A DNA stretch of 64,000 nt from JALZOC01 sp035758845 (lineage in GTDB: Bacteria > Acidobacteriota > Vicinamibacteria > Vicinamibacterales > 2-12-FULL-66-21): assembly GCA_035758845.1 (NCBI GenBank), contig DASTVZ010000227.1, positions 27,424-91,423 of the forward strand, given 5' to 3'. Both the position numbers and the translations under genes were made by a program. Below, in pieces: positions 7,563 to 15,432 of this stretch (its first letter is position 1; every line of letters begins with the position of its first letter). The notes under the pieces are model-generated. The model made no database searches and had not been told where the DNA came from. It worked only from the letters and a program-made list of their open reading frames with translations.

Positions 7563-8459
7563 ATGATTCATGCGATTCGAGCGCTCGCGCTCGCTGCGCT
7601 GGTCGCCTTGGCTCCAGTTTCCCAGCAGCAGGAACCCAGGCCTTCGGCCGCGAGCGATGCTCGCACTCGCGATGTCTACGTCAGCGTCCTGGACTCGAAA
7701 GACGCGCCGATAACGGGACTCACGGCTGCCGACTTCAGCGTCAAGGAGGACGGCGCCCCTCGCGAGGTGCTCCGCGCCGGCCCTGCAACCGCGCCGCTGC
7801 AGCTGATTCTGCTGGTCGACGACAGCGAAGCCATGACGCCTGCGCTACAGCCCATGCGCGAAGGACTGACGAAGTTCGTCGACAAGATGCAGGGACACGG
7901 GGAAATCGGGATTGTCACGGTCGCCGAACGCGCAACCTCGCTCGTGCCGTCCACGACCGACCTCAACGCCCTGAAGCGCGGAATCACGCGCATCTTCGCC
8001 CGTTCGGGCGCCGGCGCCTACATGCTCGACGGGATCGACGAGGTCAGCAAGGGATTTCAGAAACGGAAGGCCGAGCGCCCCGTGATTGTCGCGCTCTCGA
8101 TGGAAGGGATCGAGTTCAGCAACCTGCAGTACGACAACGTTCTAAAGACACTCGCGGCGAGCGGCGCCGCGCTCCATGTGCTGTCGATCGGCAGCCCGAA
8201 CCGTTCGATGTCCGACGAATGGCGCAACCTCAATATGGTCATCGCTGAGGGCACCAAGGACAGCGGTGGACGTCGCGACCAGGTGCTGGCAATTTCCGGT
8301 ATTCCCGAGGCGCTGCTGCGCGTCGCCAACGAGCTGAATAATCAGTACGTCGTGACCTACGGGCGGCCGGAGCGACTCGTGCCGCCGGAAAAAATTCAAG
8401 TCACGGTGTCACGCCCGGGCGTAACCGTTCGCGCACGCACCAAGGTATCTGGAAAATGA
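7563..8459 (+). CDS. Secreted VWFA-related protein, first of a pair
   Basis: A 298-residue protein starting at the ATG at 7563 (GAGGG upstream). Residues 1-20 (MIHAIRALALAALVALAPVS) form a signal peptide. A short strand-rich segment with GLTAADFSVKEDG precedes a von Willebrand A-like fold from about residue 80. This is the layout of the VWFA-related domain described from Acidobacteria (TIGR03436), an exported family of unknown function. The MIDAS motif reads DDSEA at 86-90, so the last serine of DxSxS is replaced by alanine and metal binding may be weakened. It overlaps the second VWFA gene by 4 bp, implying translational coupling. Confidence 0.85.
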   Translation: MIHAIRALALAALVALAPVSQQQEPRPSAASDARTRDVYVSVLDSKDAPITGLTAADFSVKEDGAPREVLRAGPATAPLQLILLVDDSEAMTPALQPMREGLTKFVDKMQGHGEIGIVTVAERATSLVPSTTDLNALKRGITRIFARSGAGAYMLDGIDEVSKGFQKRKAERPVIVALSMEGIEFSNLQYDNVLKTLAASGAALHVLSIGSPNRSMSDEWRNLNMVIAEGTKDSGGRRDQVLAISGIPEALLRVANELNNQYVVTYGRPERLVPPEKIQVTVSRPGVTVRARTKVSGK

Positions 8460-9370
8460 CTGTTCGCCGCCTCCTTGCCGTGGTGTTGGCGATTGCGTCG
8501 GCAACGACGATTGGCCTTGGTGCGCAGCAGGGGCGATTCCGATCCGGCATCGAGTTGGTCTCGCTGAATGTCACCGTCACCGATGGCCCGAAATACGTGA
8601 CCGGTCTCACCCAGGAAGAGTTCGAGGTTTTCGAGGACGGCGCCAAGCAAACCCTGAGCTTCTTCTCGCAGGTTCAGCAGCCGATCGCGCTCGCGATTCT
8701 TCTCGACACCAGCAACAGCATGGAAGAGAAGCTGGCGACCGCGCAGGAGGCAGCGATTGGATTCGTGCGCCGCATGAAAAAAGACGACGTCATCGAGGTC
8801 GTCGAATTCAACAGCCAGGTCCGCGTCCCGCAGCCGTTCACCCACGACGTGAGCTTGCTCGAGCGCGCAATCCGTCAGACCAGCGTCAACGGATCGACGT
8901 CGCTCTATAACGCCATCTACGTCTCGCTCCGCGCGCTCAAGGACGAACGCGCGAAAAACGCCGAAGAGATCCGTCGTCAGGCGATCGTCGTGTTATCCGA
9001 CGGGGACGACACGTCAAGCGTGATCGAGTATGACGATGTGCTGGATCTGGCAAAGCGATCGGAAACCGCGATTTACGCGATCGGGCTGCGGCAGCAGGAG
9101 GCCGGACGCGGCAAGTTCAAGGAAGCCGAGTTCGTTTTGCGTCAACTCTCGCAGGAAACCGGCGGCCGCGTGTTTTTTCCGACTTCGGTCGCCGAACTGG
9201 CGAAAATCTACGAGCAAATCTCCGACGAGCTGGCCAGCCAGTACACCATGGCGTACTCGTCAAAGAACCCGATGCGCAACGGTGCGTGGCGTCGCATCGA
9301 TGTGCGGGTGAACAAGCCCGGACTCACCGCGCGGACGCGACGCGGCTATTACGGGCCGTCCGGCCAGTAG
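8456..9370 (+). CDS. Secreted VWFA-related protein, second of a pair
   Basis: A 304-residue paralogue of the upstream gene. It has an N-terminal signal (LLAVVLAIASATTIGLGA), the GLTQEEFEVFEDG motif at about 50-62 and a von Willebrand A domain. Here the MIDAS is intact: DTSNS at 84-88, with the threonine of GSTSLYNAIY and the aspartate of VVLSDGDD as further ligands. It begins within an ATGA overlap with its neighbour, so the two are made together and may form a heteromeric surface or periplasmic complex. Its stop is 4 bp before the ccsA/hemX-like gene, placing both at the head of the heme run. Confidence 0.88.
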   Translation: MTVRRLLAVVLAIASATTIGLGAQQGRFRSGIELVSLNVTVTDGPKYVTGLTQEEFEVFEDGAKQTLSFFSQVQQPIALAILLDTSNSMEEKLATAQEAAIGFVRRMKKDDVIEVVEFNSQVRVPQPFTHDVSLLERAIRQTSVNGSTSLYNAIYVSLRALKDERAKNAEEIRRQAIVVLSDGDDTSSVIEYDDVLDLAKRSETAIYAIGLRQQEAGRGKFKEAEFVLRQLSQETGGRVFFPTSVAELAKIYEQISDELASQYTMAYSSKNPMRNGAWRRIDVRVNKPGLTARTRRGYYGPSGQ

Positions 9371-9373
9371 CCC

Positions 9374-10198
9374 ATGCACCTGCTACCGCTTCTGCTCTAT
9401 GCCGCCGCTGCCGCCGCCTACATCGCACACTTCGCGTGGCGCGATCCGCGCGTCGGGCGGCTGGCGACCGGCCTCCTCGCCGGTGGCGTGCTCGCGCACA
9501 CGTTTCTCATCGGCATGCAGACCGTGCAAGCGGGTCACGCGCCGCTCGTCGGTACGAGCGCGGCGATATCGGCGTTCGTCTGGTTGCTGGGATTGTCGTA
9601 TCTCTACATCGAGCTGACCTCCGACGAGCGATCGATGGGTGTGTTCATATCGGTGCTGCTCGTGGGTCTCGACATCATTCCCGCGCTCGACCCGGCGGTC
9701 ACGCCGCGACCGCCCGTCCTGCAAAGTCCTCTGTTCACCGTTCACGTCATGTCGCTGTTGTTTGCCTACGCGAGCTTCGCGCTCGCATGCGTCCTCGGCG
9801 TGATCTATGTGCTGCTCTTCAAGGAGATCAAAGCCAAGCAGCTTGGATTTTTTTATGCGCGGCTGCCGCCGCTGGCGTCCCTCGATCTGATGAACAGCCG
9901 CGCGATCACCGTCGGATGGGCGTTTCTGACCATCGGCGTCCTGGTCGGCCTCATCTGGGCGTGGCAGGTGAAAGGCTCTCCCGCTCCCGATCCGCGTGTG
10001 CAGGCGATGTCGCTTGCCGATCCGAAGATCCTCGTTGCGCTGGTGTCGTGGGGAATTTATTCGTTCGCGCTCTTCGCGCGCAAAGCGGCTGGCTGGAGCG
10101 GACGTCGCGCCGCGTACCTTTCGGGAATCGCGTTCGCAGTCGTGCTCCTCAATTTCGTCCTCGTCGGATATTTTCTGACGGCGAGCCACAATTTCTGA
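9374..10198 (+). CDS. CcsA/HemX-like cytochrome c assembly membrane protein
   Basis: A 274-residue membrane protein with eight hydrophobic segments, of the CcsA/CcmC (HemX) family that handles heme in cytochrome c biogenesis or supports HemA. It carries histidines near helix ends (YIAHFAW, FTVHVM, ASHNF) and the LIWAWQVKGSPAPDPR segment, which stands where the family has its tryptophan-rich loop. The gene lies 12 bp upstream of hemA, as hemX does in Gram-positives and other phyla, so a role in heme handling or in regulating glutamyl-tRNA reductase is the natural inference. Confidence 0.82.
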   Translation: MHLLPLLLYAAAAAAYIAHFAWRDPRVGRLATGLLAGGVLAHTFLIGMQTVQAGHAPLVGTSAAISAFVWLLGLSYLYIELTSDERSMGVFISVLLVGLDIIPALDPAVTPRPPVLQSPLFTVHVMSLLFAYASFALACVLGVIYVLLFKEIKAKQLGFFYARLPPLASLDLMNSRAITVGWAFLTIGVLVGLIWAWQVKGSPAPDPRVQAMSLADPKILVALVSWGIYSFALFARKAAGWSGRRAAYLSGIAFAVVLLNFVLVGYFLTASHNF

Positions 10199-10210
10199 TC
10201 TCATCATCTG

Positions 10211-11524
10211 ATGCGCCTCTTTGCCGTTGGATTGAGTCACCGCACCGCGCCGGTAGAACTCCGCGAGACGGTCGACTTTGCGCGCAAAGGACTCGAGAAC
10301 GCACTCGCCGAACTCTCGGGCCGCGGCGCCGGACGCGAGCTGGTCGTGTTATCCACCTGCAATCGCGCGGAAATCTATGCGGTCGGAGACACCGACGAGA
10401 CCGCCGAGCAGGTCGGACGATTTTTCAGTGACTATCACGAAATCCCGCACGACCACGTGCGCGACCATCTCTACGTCCACCGTGGACCGGATGCAGCACG
10501 GCACCTCTTCCGCGTCGCTGCGGGGCTCGACTCGCTGGTGGTCGGCGAACCGCAGATTCTCGGGCAGGTCAAGGCCGCGTATGCGATCGCGAGCGACGGT
10601 CAATTCACCGCCGCGCTGACCAACCGGCTGTTTCATTCCGCGTTCACCGTCGGCAAACGCGTGCGCTCCGAGACGGGACTTGGCGAAGGCGCCGTATCCG
10701 TGAGTTACGCGGCGATTGCGCTGGCAAAGAAGATCTTCGGCGACCTGAATGGACGAGCGGTCCTGATCCTGGGCGCCGGGGAAATGGCGAAGTTGACCGG
10801 CATCCACTTGCGGGCACAACACGTCAGGAAAATCACGATTGCGAGCCGGACGCTGTCAACGGCGCAGAATCTGGCAGCACGGCTCGAGGGTGTCGCGGTC
10901 GCGTGGGACAGCATCGATCGGGCCCTGTCATCGGCCGATATCGTGGTCACGGCCACTGGCGCCTCCGAACCGGTGCTCACGCGGGCGCGGGTGGACGAGG
11001 CGATGCGTCATCGGCGCAATCGTCCATTGTTCGTGATCGATATCGCGGTGCCTCGCGATGTGGATCCGGCCGTGGGCCAGCTCGATCAGGTATTCCTGTA
11101 CAACATCGACGATCTGCGCACGATCGTGCAGGAGAACCTGGCGCGTCGAGGTGCCGAGCTGGCGCGGGCGGAAGCCATCGTCGACGAAGAAGTCGCCAGA
11201 TACGCCGCATGGATGCAGTCGCGCGAGATTGTGCCCACGGTGGTCGCGCTCCGGCAACGGTTCGAGGCGATTCGGCGCGCCGAGCTTCAGCGGCTGGAAC
11301 CGAAGCTTTCTGGTTTGCCTCCTGAGGCAAAAGCGCGTGTCGACGAAGTGACACGGCTGATCGTCGAGAAGCTGCTCCTGACTCCGACCGAGCAACTGAA
11401 GGCGGTCAGCGACGAGGCGATGATCGTCGCGTATGCGGACGCGCTGAACAGACTGTTCAGTCTCGCCCAGGACAAAGATCGAGATCAGGTCGCGCCGGAA
11501 GAGGAATCGGAGGTGTCGTCGTGA
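10211..11524 (+). CDS. hemA: Glutamyl-tRNA reductase
   Basis: A 437-residue enzyme of the C5 pathway that reduces glutamyl-tRNA to glutamate-1-semialdehyde with NADPH. Visible signatures are GLSHRTAPVELRE at the N-terminus, the catalytic cysteine in STCNRAEIY near residue 50, the GLDSLVVGEPQILGQVK segment, the NADPH site LILGAGEMAKLTG and the C-terminal dimerisation helices. Length is normal for the family. It lies between the CcsA/HemX-like gene and hemC, overlapping hemC by 4 bp. hemL, the next step, is at 18080. Confidence 0.97.
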   Translation: MRLFAVGLSHRTAPVELRETVDFARKGLENALAELSGRGAGRELVVLSTCNRAEIYAVGDTDETAEQVGRFFSDYHEIPHDHVRDHLYVHRGPDAARHLFRVAAGLDSLVVGEPQILGQVKAAYAIASDGQFTAALTNRLFHSAFTVGKRVRSETGLGEGAVSVSYAAIALAKKIFGDLNGRAVLILGAGEMAKLTGIHLRAQHVRKITIASRTLSTAQNLAARLEGVAVAWDSIDRALSSADIVVTATGASEPVLTRARVDEAMRHRRNRPLFVIDIAVPRDVDPAVGQLDQVFLYNIDDLRTIVQENLARRGAELARAEAIVDEEVARYAAWMQSREIVPTVVALRQRFEAIRRAELQRLEPKLSGLPPEAKARVDEVTRLIVEKLLLTPTEQLKAVSDEAMIVAYADALNRLFSLAQDKDRDQVAPEEESEVSS

Positions 11525-12468
11525 GGCCGCGACGAATCGGCACTCGCGGCAGCGCTCTCGCGTTGTGGCAGGCGAAAGCGGTTGCGTCGCGGTTGCAGGA
11601 AGGCGGCACACCGACTGAGATCGTCGTGATCAAGACCGGCGGCGATCGTCTGCAGGAGGCGCCGCTGTCCGAGGCCGGGGGCAAGCGTCTTTTCGTCAAG
11701 GAACTCGAGGACGCACTGCTCTCGGGTGACGTCGACCTTGCCGTTCACAGTGCGAAGGACATGTCGGCAGTGTTGCCCGATGGGCTGACCATCGCGGCCG
11801 TTCTTCCACGCGACGATCCGCGCGACGCGCTGGTGCTGACTCGCGACACGAGGGTGGTGGACTTCGAAGCCGCGCTGGCGCATATCGGCGAGACGCCGTC
11901 AATCGCTACCGGCAGCATCCGCCGGATCGCTCAGTTGAGCGCGCTTCTTCCCCAGGCGCGATTCCTGCCGATTCGCGGCAACGTCGATACGCGGTTGCGG
12001 AAACTCGATGCCGGAGAGTACGAAGCCCTGATCCTCGCGGTCGCCGGGCTAAGACGTCTCGGCTTCGACGCGCGCATTTCAGCGGCAATTCCAGTGGAAG
12101 TGTGCATTCCTGCGCCGGGACAGGGTATTGTGGCGGTAGAGATCCGAGACGGTGACGGCGAGACCCGGCGTATGGTGACGCCAATCGGGGACGCTGAAGC
12201 CGCGGCGTCGCTCGCCGCGGAGCGCGCCGTTGTCACCGCGCTTGGCGGCGGATGTCAACTGCCGCTCGGCGCGGTAGCCGTGCACGACCGTGATAGCCTC
12301 TCGGTTCATGCCGTCGTCGCATCGCCGGATGGCCGTGACGTCATTCGAAGGACGGTCAGCGGTTTAACGGGACAGGCCGCCGCGCTCGGCCGCCAAGTTG
12401 CGGAGGAGCTGGTGACAGCGGGGGCGACGGAGATCCTGTCTGCCGTCAGAAATGGCGTGATGCCATGA
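11521..12468 (+). CDS. hemC: Hydroxymethylbilane synthase (porphobilinogen deaminase)
   Basis: A 315-residue enzyme that polymerises four porphobilinogens to hydroxymethylbilane. Signatures are IGTRGSALALWQA at the N-terminus, HSAKDM, the substrate-binding IRGNVDTRLRKL, and Cys245 in GGGCQLPLG, which anchors the dipyrromethane cofactor. The GTG start at 11521 lies inside the end of hemA (GTGA overlap), and the stop overlaps the start of the cobA-hemD fusion by 4 bp, so translation of the three genes is likely coupled. Confidence 0.97.
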   Translation: MRPRRIGTRGSALALWQAKAVASRLQEGGTPTEIVVIKTGGDRLQEAPLSEAGGKRLFVKELEDALLSGDVDLAVHSAKDMSAVLPDGLTIAAVLPRDDPRDALVLTRDTRVVDFEAALAHIGETPSIATGSIRRIAQLSALLPQARFLPIRGNVDTRLRKLDAGEYEALILAVAGLRRLGFDARISAAIPVEVCIPAPGQGIVAVEIRDGDGETRRMVTPIGDAEAAASLAAERAVVTALGGGCQLPLGAVAVHDRDSLSVHAVVASPDGRDVIRRTVSGLTGQAAALGRQVAEELVTAGATEILSAVRNGVMP

Positions 12469-13997
12469 AACAGCCGTGCGTCTATCTCGTGGGCGCGGGC
12501 CCGGGCGACCCCACACTCATCAGCGTTCGCGGTCAGCGCTATCTCGAAGCTGCCGACGTCGTTATCTACGATCACCGCGTCCATGCGCGGCTGTTGCGCG
12601 GCGCGCGGCCCGACGCCGAACGCATCGATGTTGGTCCGGCAGCGCCAAAACCACTCGAGCAGGATGCCATCTGTTTTCTTCTCGCCGAGAAAGCGCGCGA
12701 CGGAAAGACTGTCGTCCGTTTGAAGTGGGGCGATCCGTTCGTCTTCGACAGCGGTGGAAAGGAAGCGCTGTTTCTTCACGAGCACGGCGTACCGTTCGAA
12801 GTGGTTCCGGGTATTCCTGTTTCTATCGGCGGCCCGGCATACGCGGGAATTCCTGTCACCTACCCCGAAGCGGGTGATGTCCTGACGGTCGTTCGCGGCT
12901 ACGAAAACGAGTCAAACATCACTTCCAACGAGGAGTGGCGAGGACTTGCAGCGATTGCTGGCTCGATCGTGTGCTACGCCGGTAAGCGGCAGGTTCAGGC
13001 GATGAGCGAGGCGCTGATCTCGCATGGACGCGCACCTGACGAATCGGCAGCACTGATCTACGACGCCACGCTTCCGTCTCAGCGAACGGTCGAGGGGACG
13101 CTAGAAACGATTGCCGCTGCCGCCGACGCCGATCGACCCGGCCTCATGGTCATCGGCGCGGTCGCTGGATTACGTTCACATCTTCGCTGGTTCGACAATC
13201 GCCCGCTCTCAGGACGGCGTATCGTCGTGACTCGTTCGCGCGAACAAGCGACCGAGCTGATCGACATGCTTGAAGAGCGCGGCGCCGAAGCCATTCCCGC
13301 TCACGCGATTCGAATCACGGCGCCCGAGGATTCAGCTCCGCTGGAGAACGCCTGCAGAAACGCCGGTTCGTTCGACTGGATCATCTTCGCCAGCGCCAAC
13401 GCGGTCGACTCCTTCATGCGCGGTCTTCTCAGCAGTGGTGACGTGCGCGATCTCCACGGCGTGAAACTCTGCACCGTGGGGCCGTCCACGGCGTCACGTC
13501 TGCAGCGATACGGCATTCGTGTGGATTTGACACCGGCCGAATTCCGCGCCGATTCGCTGGCCGATACGCTGAAGGCATCGGGCAGCCTCACAGGACAACG
13601 CATCCTCATTCCGCGTGCGAACATCGCGCGCGACCGGCTCGCGGAGGAATTGCGCGAGGCGGGCGCGGAGGTCGTCGACGTTGTCGCTTACCGCACGGTA
13701 CCGGGAGGCACCGAACGCAACGGTGAGTACGACGTGTACCGCATGCTTCTCGATCGTCAGATCGATGCCGTCACATTTGCCAGCGCATCTGCGGTTCGCA
13801 ACTTCGTCGGCATGATCGGAGAGGACCAGGCGGCCGATTTGCTGAAAGCCACCGTCGTTGCCTCGATCGGACCGGTGACCGCCGAGGCGGCACAGCAACT
13901 CGGGCTTCATACGACGGTGATGCCGTCGCGCTATACGATTCCCGATCTCGTCGACGCACTGGTCGAACATTTCAGCCTACCCGTTCGCACGTCATGA
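12465..13997 (+). CDS. Uroporphyrinogen-III C-methyltransferase / uroporphyrinogen-III synthase fusion
   Basis: A 510-residue two-domain protein. Residues 1-240 are a SAM-dependent uroporphyrinogen-III methyltransferase (CobA/SUMT) with VYLVGAGPGDPTLIS, VVRLKWGDPFVF and PGIPVSIGGPAYAGIPVT. Residues 245-505 are a uroporphyrinogen-III synthase (HemD) with RRIVVTRSREQATEL and DWIIFASANAVDSF. HemD closes the tetrapyrrole ring and CobA methylates it towards siroheme or cobalamin, so the fusion sits at the branch point. Such CobA-HemD fusions occur in several phyla. It overlaps both hemC and hemB by 4 bp. Confidence 0.95.
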   Translation: MKQPCVYLVGAGPGDPTLISVRGQRYLEAADVVIYDHRVHARLLRGARPDAERIDVGPAAPKPLEQDAICFLLAEKARDGKTVVRLKWGDPFVFDSGGKEALFLHEHGVPFEVVPGIPVSIGGPAYAGIPVTYPEAGDVLTVVRGYENESNITSNEEWRGLAAIAGSIVCYAGKRQVQAMSEALISHGRAPDESAALIYDATLPSQRTVEGTLETIAAAADADRPGLMVIGAVAGLRSHLRWFDNRPLSGRRIVVTRSREQATELIDMLEERGAEAIPAHAIRITAPEDSAPLENACRNAGSFDWIIFASANAVDSFMRGLLSSGDVRDLHGVKLCTVGPSTASRLQRYGIRVDLTPAEFRADSLADTLKASGSLTGQRILIPRANIARDRLAEELREAGAEVVDVVAYRTVPGGTERNGEYDVYRMLLDRQIDAVTFASASAVRNFVGMIGEDQAADLLKATVVASIGPVTAEAAQQLGLHTTVMPSRYTIPDLVDALVEHFSLPVRTS

Positions 13998-15028
13998 CAA
14001 CCAAGACGAATCACACGGATACCTCGCGTTCCCACCTGGGCGGCACACACACGGCGACCGAGATTTTGCGCCGGCGCCCGAGACGGCTGCGCCGATCGGC
14101 CGCGATGCGCTCACTGGTCCGCGAAACACGGTTGTCGCCGGACAACTTCATCTATCCCTTGTTCGTCTGCCCGGGTGAAGGCCAGCGGCGGGAAGTCGGC
14201 TCCATGCCGGGTGTATTTCAGCTCTCGGTCGACGAAGCGGTCAAAGAGGCCACGGCCGCGAAGAACGATGGCGTGCCTGGCGTGCTGCTGTTCGGTTTGC
14301 CCGATCAAAAGGATGTCGTCGGATCGACGGCCTACGATCCGGAGGGACCGGTACAATCCGCCGTCCGCGCGATCAAGCAGGAAATCCCCGGGCTGCTGGT
14401 GATCACCGACGTCTGCCTCTGTGAATACACGTCACACGGACACTGCGGCATCATAGTCGACGACGAAATCGCGAATGACGTGACGGTCGAACAGCTGGCG
14501 CGCACGGCGTTGTCGCACGCAGTCGCAGGCGCCGACGTCGTCGCGCCTTCCGACATGATGGACGGCCGCGTCGGCCGGATTCGCGCGGCGCTGGACGATG
14601 CCGGCTTTACCCAGACGGCGATCATGTCCTATGCAGCGAAATACTGTTCGGCATTCTACGGACCGTTTCGCGAGGCTGCGGACTCGGCCCCGGCATTCGG
14701 CGATCGGCGATCGCACCAGATGGATCCGGCGAACATCGAGGAGGCGGTCCGCGAGGTTGCGCTCGACATCGACGAAGGCGCGGACATCGTCATGGTCAAA
14801 CCGGCGCTGACCTATCTGGACGTGATCGCACGCGTGAAGGCTGAGTTCGGATACCCGACCGCGGCGTATCACGTGAGCGGCGAATACGCGATGCTGAAGG
14901 CGGCGGCGCGCAACGGCTGGATCGATGAGCCCCGCGCGATGATGGAGACGTTGACCTCGATTCGGCGGGCGGGCGCCGACATCATCATCACCTATTACGC
15001 GCGCGAGGCAGCACGAGTGTTGGGATAA
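13994..15028 (+). CDS. hemB: Porphobilinogen synthase (5-aminolevulinate dehydratase)
   Basis: A 344-residue enzyme condensing two 5-aminolevulinates to porphobilinogen. It has the NFIYPLFVCPGEG motif, a zinc-type cysteine cluster in VCLCEYTSHGHCG, the AKYCSAFYGPFREA segment and the Schiff-base region DIVMVKPALTYLDVI. The three cysteines indicate the zinc-dependent class rather than the aspartate-rich magnesium class. The N-terminal 30 residues are polar and family-variable. It overlaps the upstream fusion gene by 4 bp and is followed 10 bp later by a YciI-like gene. Confidence 0.97.
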   Translation: MTTKTNHTDTSRSHLGGTHTATEILRRRPRRLRRSAAMRSLVRETRLSPDNFIYPLFVCPGEGQRREVGSMPGVFQLSVDEAVKEATAAKNDGVPGVLLFGLPDQKDVVGSTAYDPEGPVQSAVRAIKQEIPGLLVITDVCLCEYTSHGHCGIIVDDEIANDVTVEQLARTALSHAVAGADVVAPSDMMDGRVGRIRAALDDAGFTQTAIMSYAAKYCSAFYGPFREAADSAPAFGDRRSHQMDPANIEEAVREVALDIDEGADIVMVKPALTYLDVIARVKAEFGYPTAAYHVSGEYAMLKAAARNGWIDEPRAMMETLTSIRRAGADIIITYYAREAARVLG

Positions 15029-15038
15029 AGGTGCCTGA

Positions 15039-15359
15039 ATGCATTACCTCCTTATCTACGACGCCGTTCCGGATTACGTGGAGCGGCGGGCAGCGTTCAG
15101 GAATGAGCATCTCTCGCTGGCGTGGGAGGCACACGCGCGTGGAGAACTCGTCCTCGGCGGCGCACTCGACGATCCGGTCGACGGCGCGGTCCTCCTGTTT
15201 CAGGGGGACTCGCCGGCGGCCGCTGAGGCATTCGCGGTCCGGGACCCGTACGTCCGGAACGGGCTCGTCACCCGCTGGCGCGTGCGGGCGTGGAAGACCG
15301 TGGTTGGCGACGATGCCGCCACACCAGTCCGCCCCTCGCCGTCGCGCGCGGGGGCGTGA
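15039..15359 (+). CDS. YciI-like protein
   Basis: A 106-residue protein with the dimeric alpha/beta ferredoxin-like fold expected of YciI: HYLLIYDAVPDYVERRAAF, NEHLSLAWEAHARGELVLGG and AFAVRDPYVRNGLV. The conserved histidine and aspartate of the family are present. YciI proteins are small enzymes or ligand binders of mostly unknown reaction. The start ATG at 15039 has AAGGTG upstream. It ends the rightward heme run and is directly followed by the first GGGGTCAGAC array. Confidence 0.8.
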   Translation: MHYLLIYDAVPDYVERRAAFRNEHLSLAWEAHARGELVLGGALDDPVDGAVLLFQGDSPAAAEAFAVRDPYVRNGLVTRWRVRAWKTVVGDDAATPVRPSPSRAGA

Positions 15360-15360
15360 C

Positions 15361-15424
15361 GGGGTCAGACGGGGTCAGACGGGGGTCAGACGGGGGTCAG
15401 ACCGGGGTCAGACCGGGGTCAGAC
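15361..15424 (+). repeat. Tandem GGGGTCAGAC array, six units
   Basis: Six consecutive copies of GGGGTCAGAC, with a 10- or 11-bp period depending on one extra G or C, start 1 bp after the YciI-like stop codon. The array ends 8 bp before the stop codon of the leftward ADOP gene. An inverted array of the same word lies beyond that gene at 18021-18064. Confidence 0.85.
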
Positions 15425-15432
15425 CCGGCAGG

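Noticed and set aside
15361..15424. Possible CRISPR array
   Set aside because: The units are 10-11 bp and directly adjacent with no spacers, and no cas gene is present.
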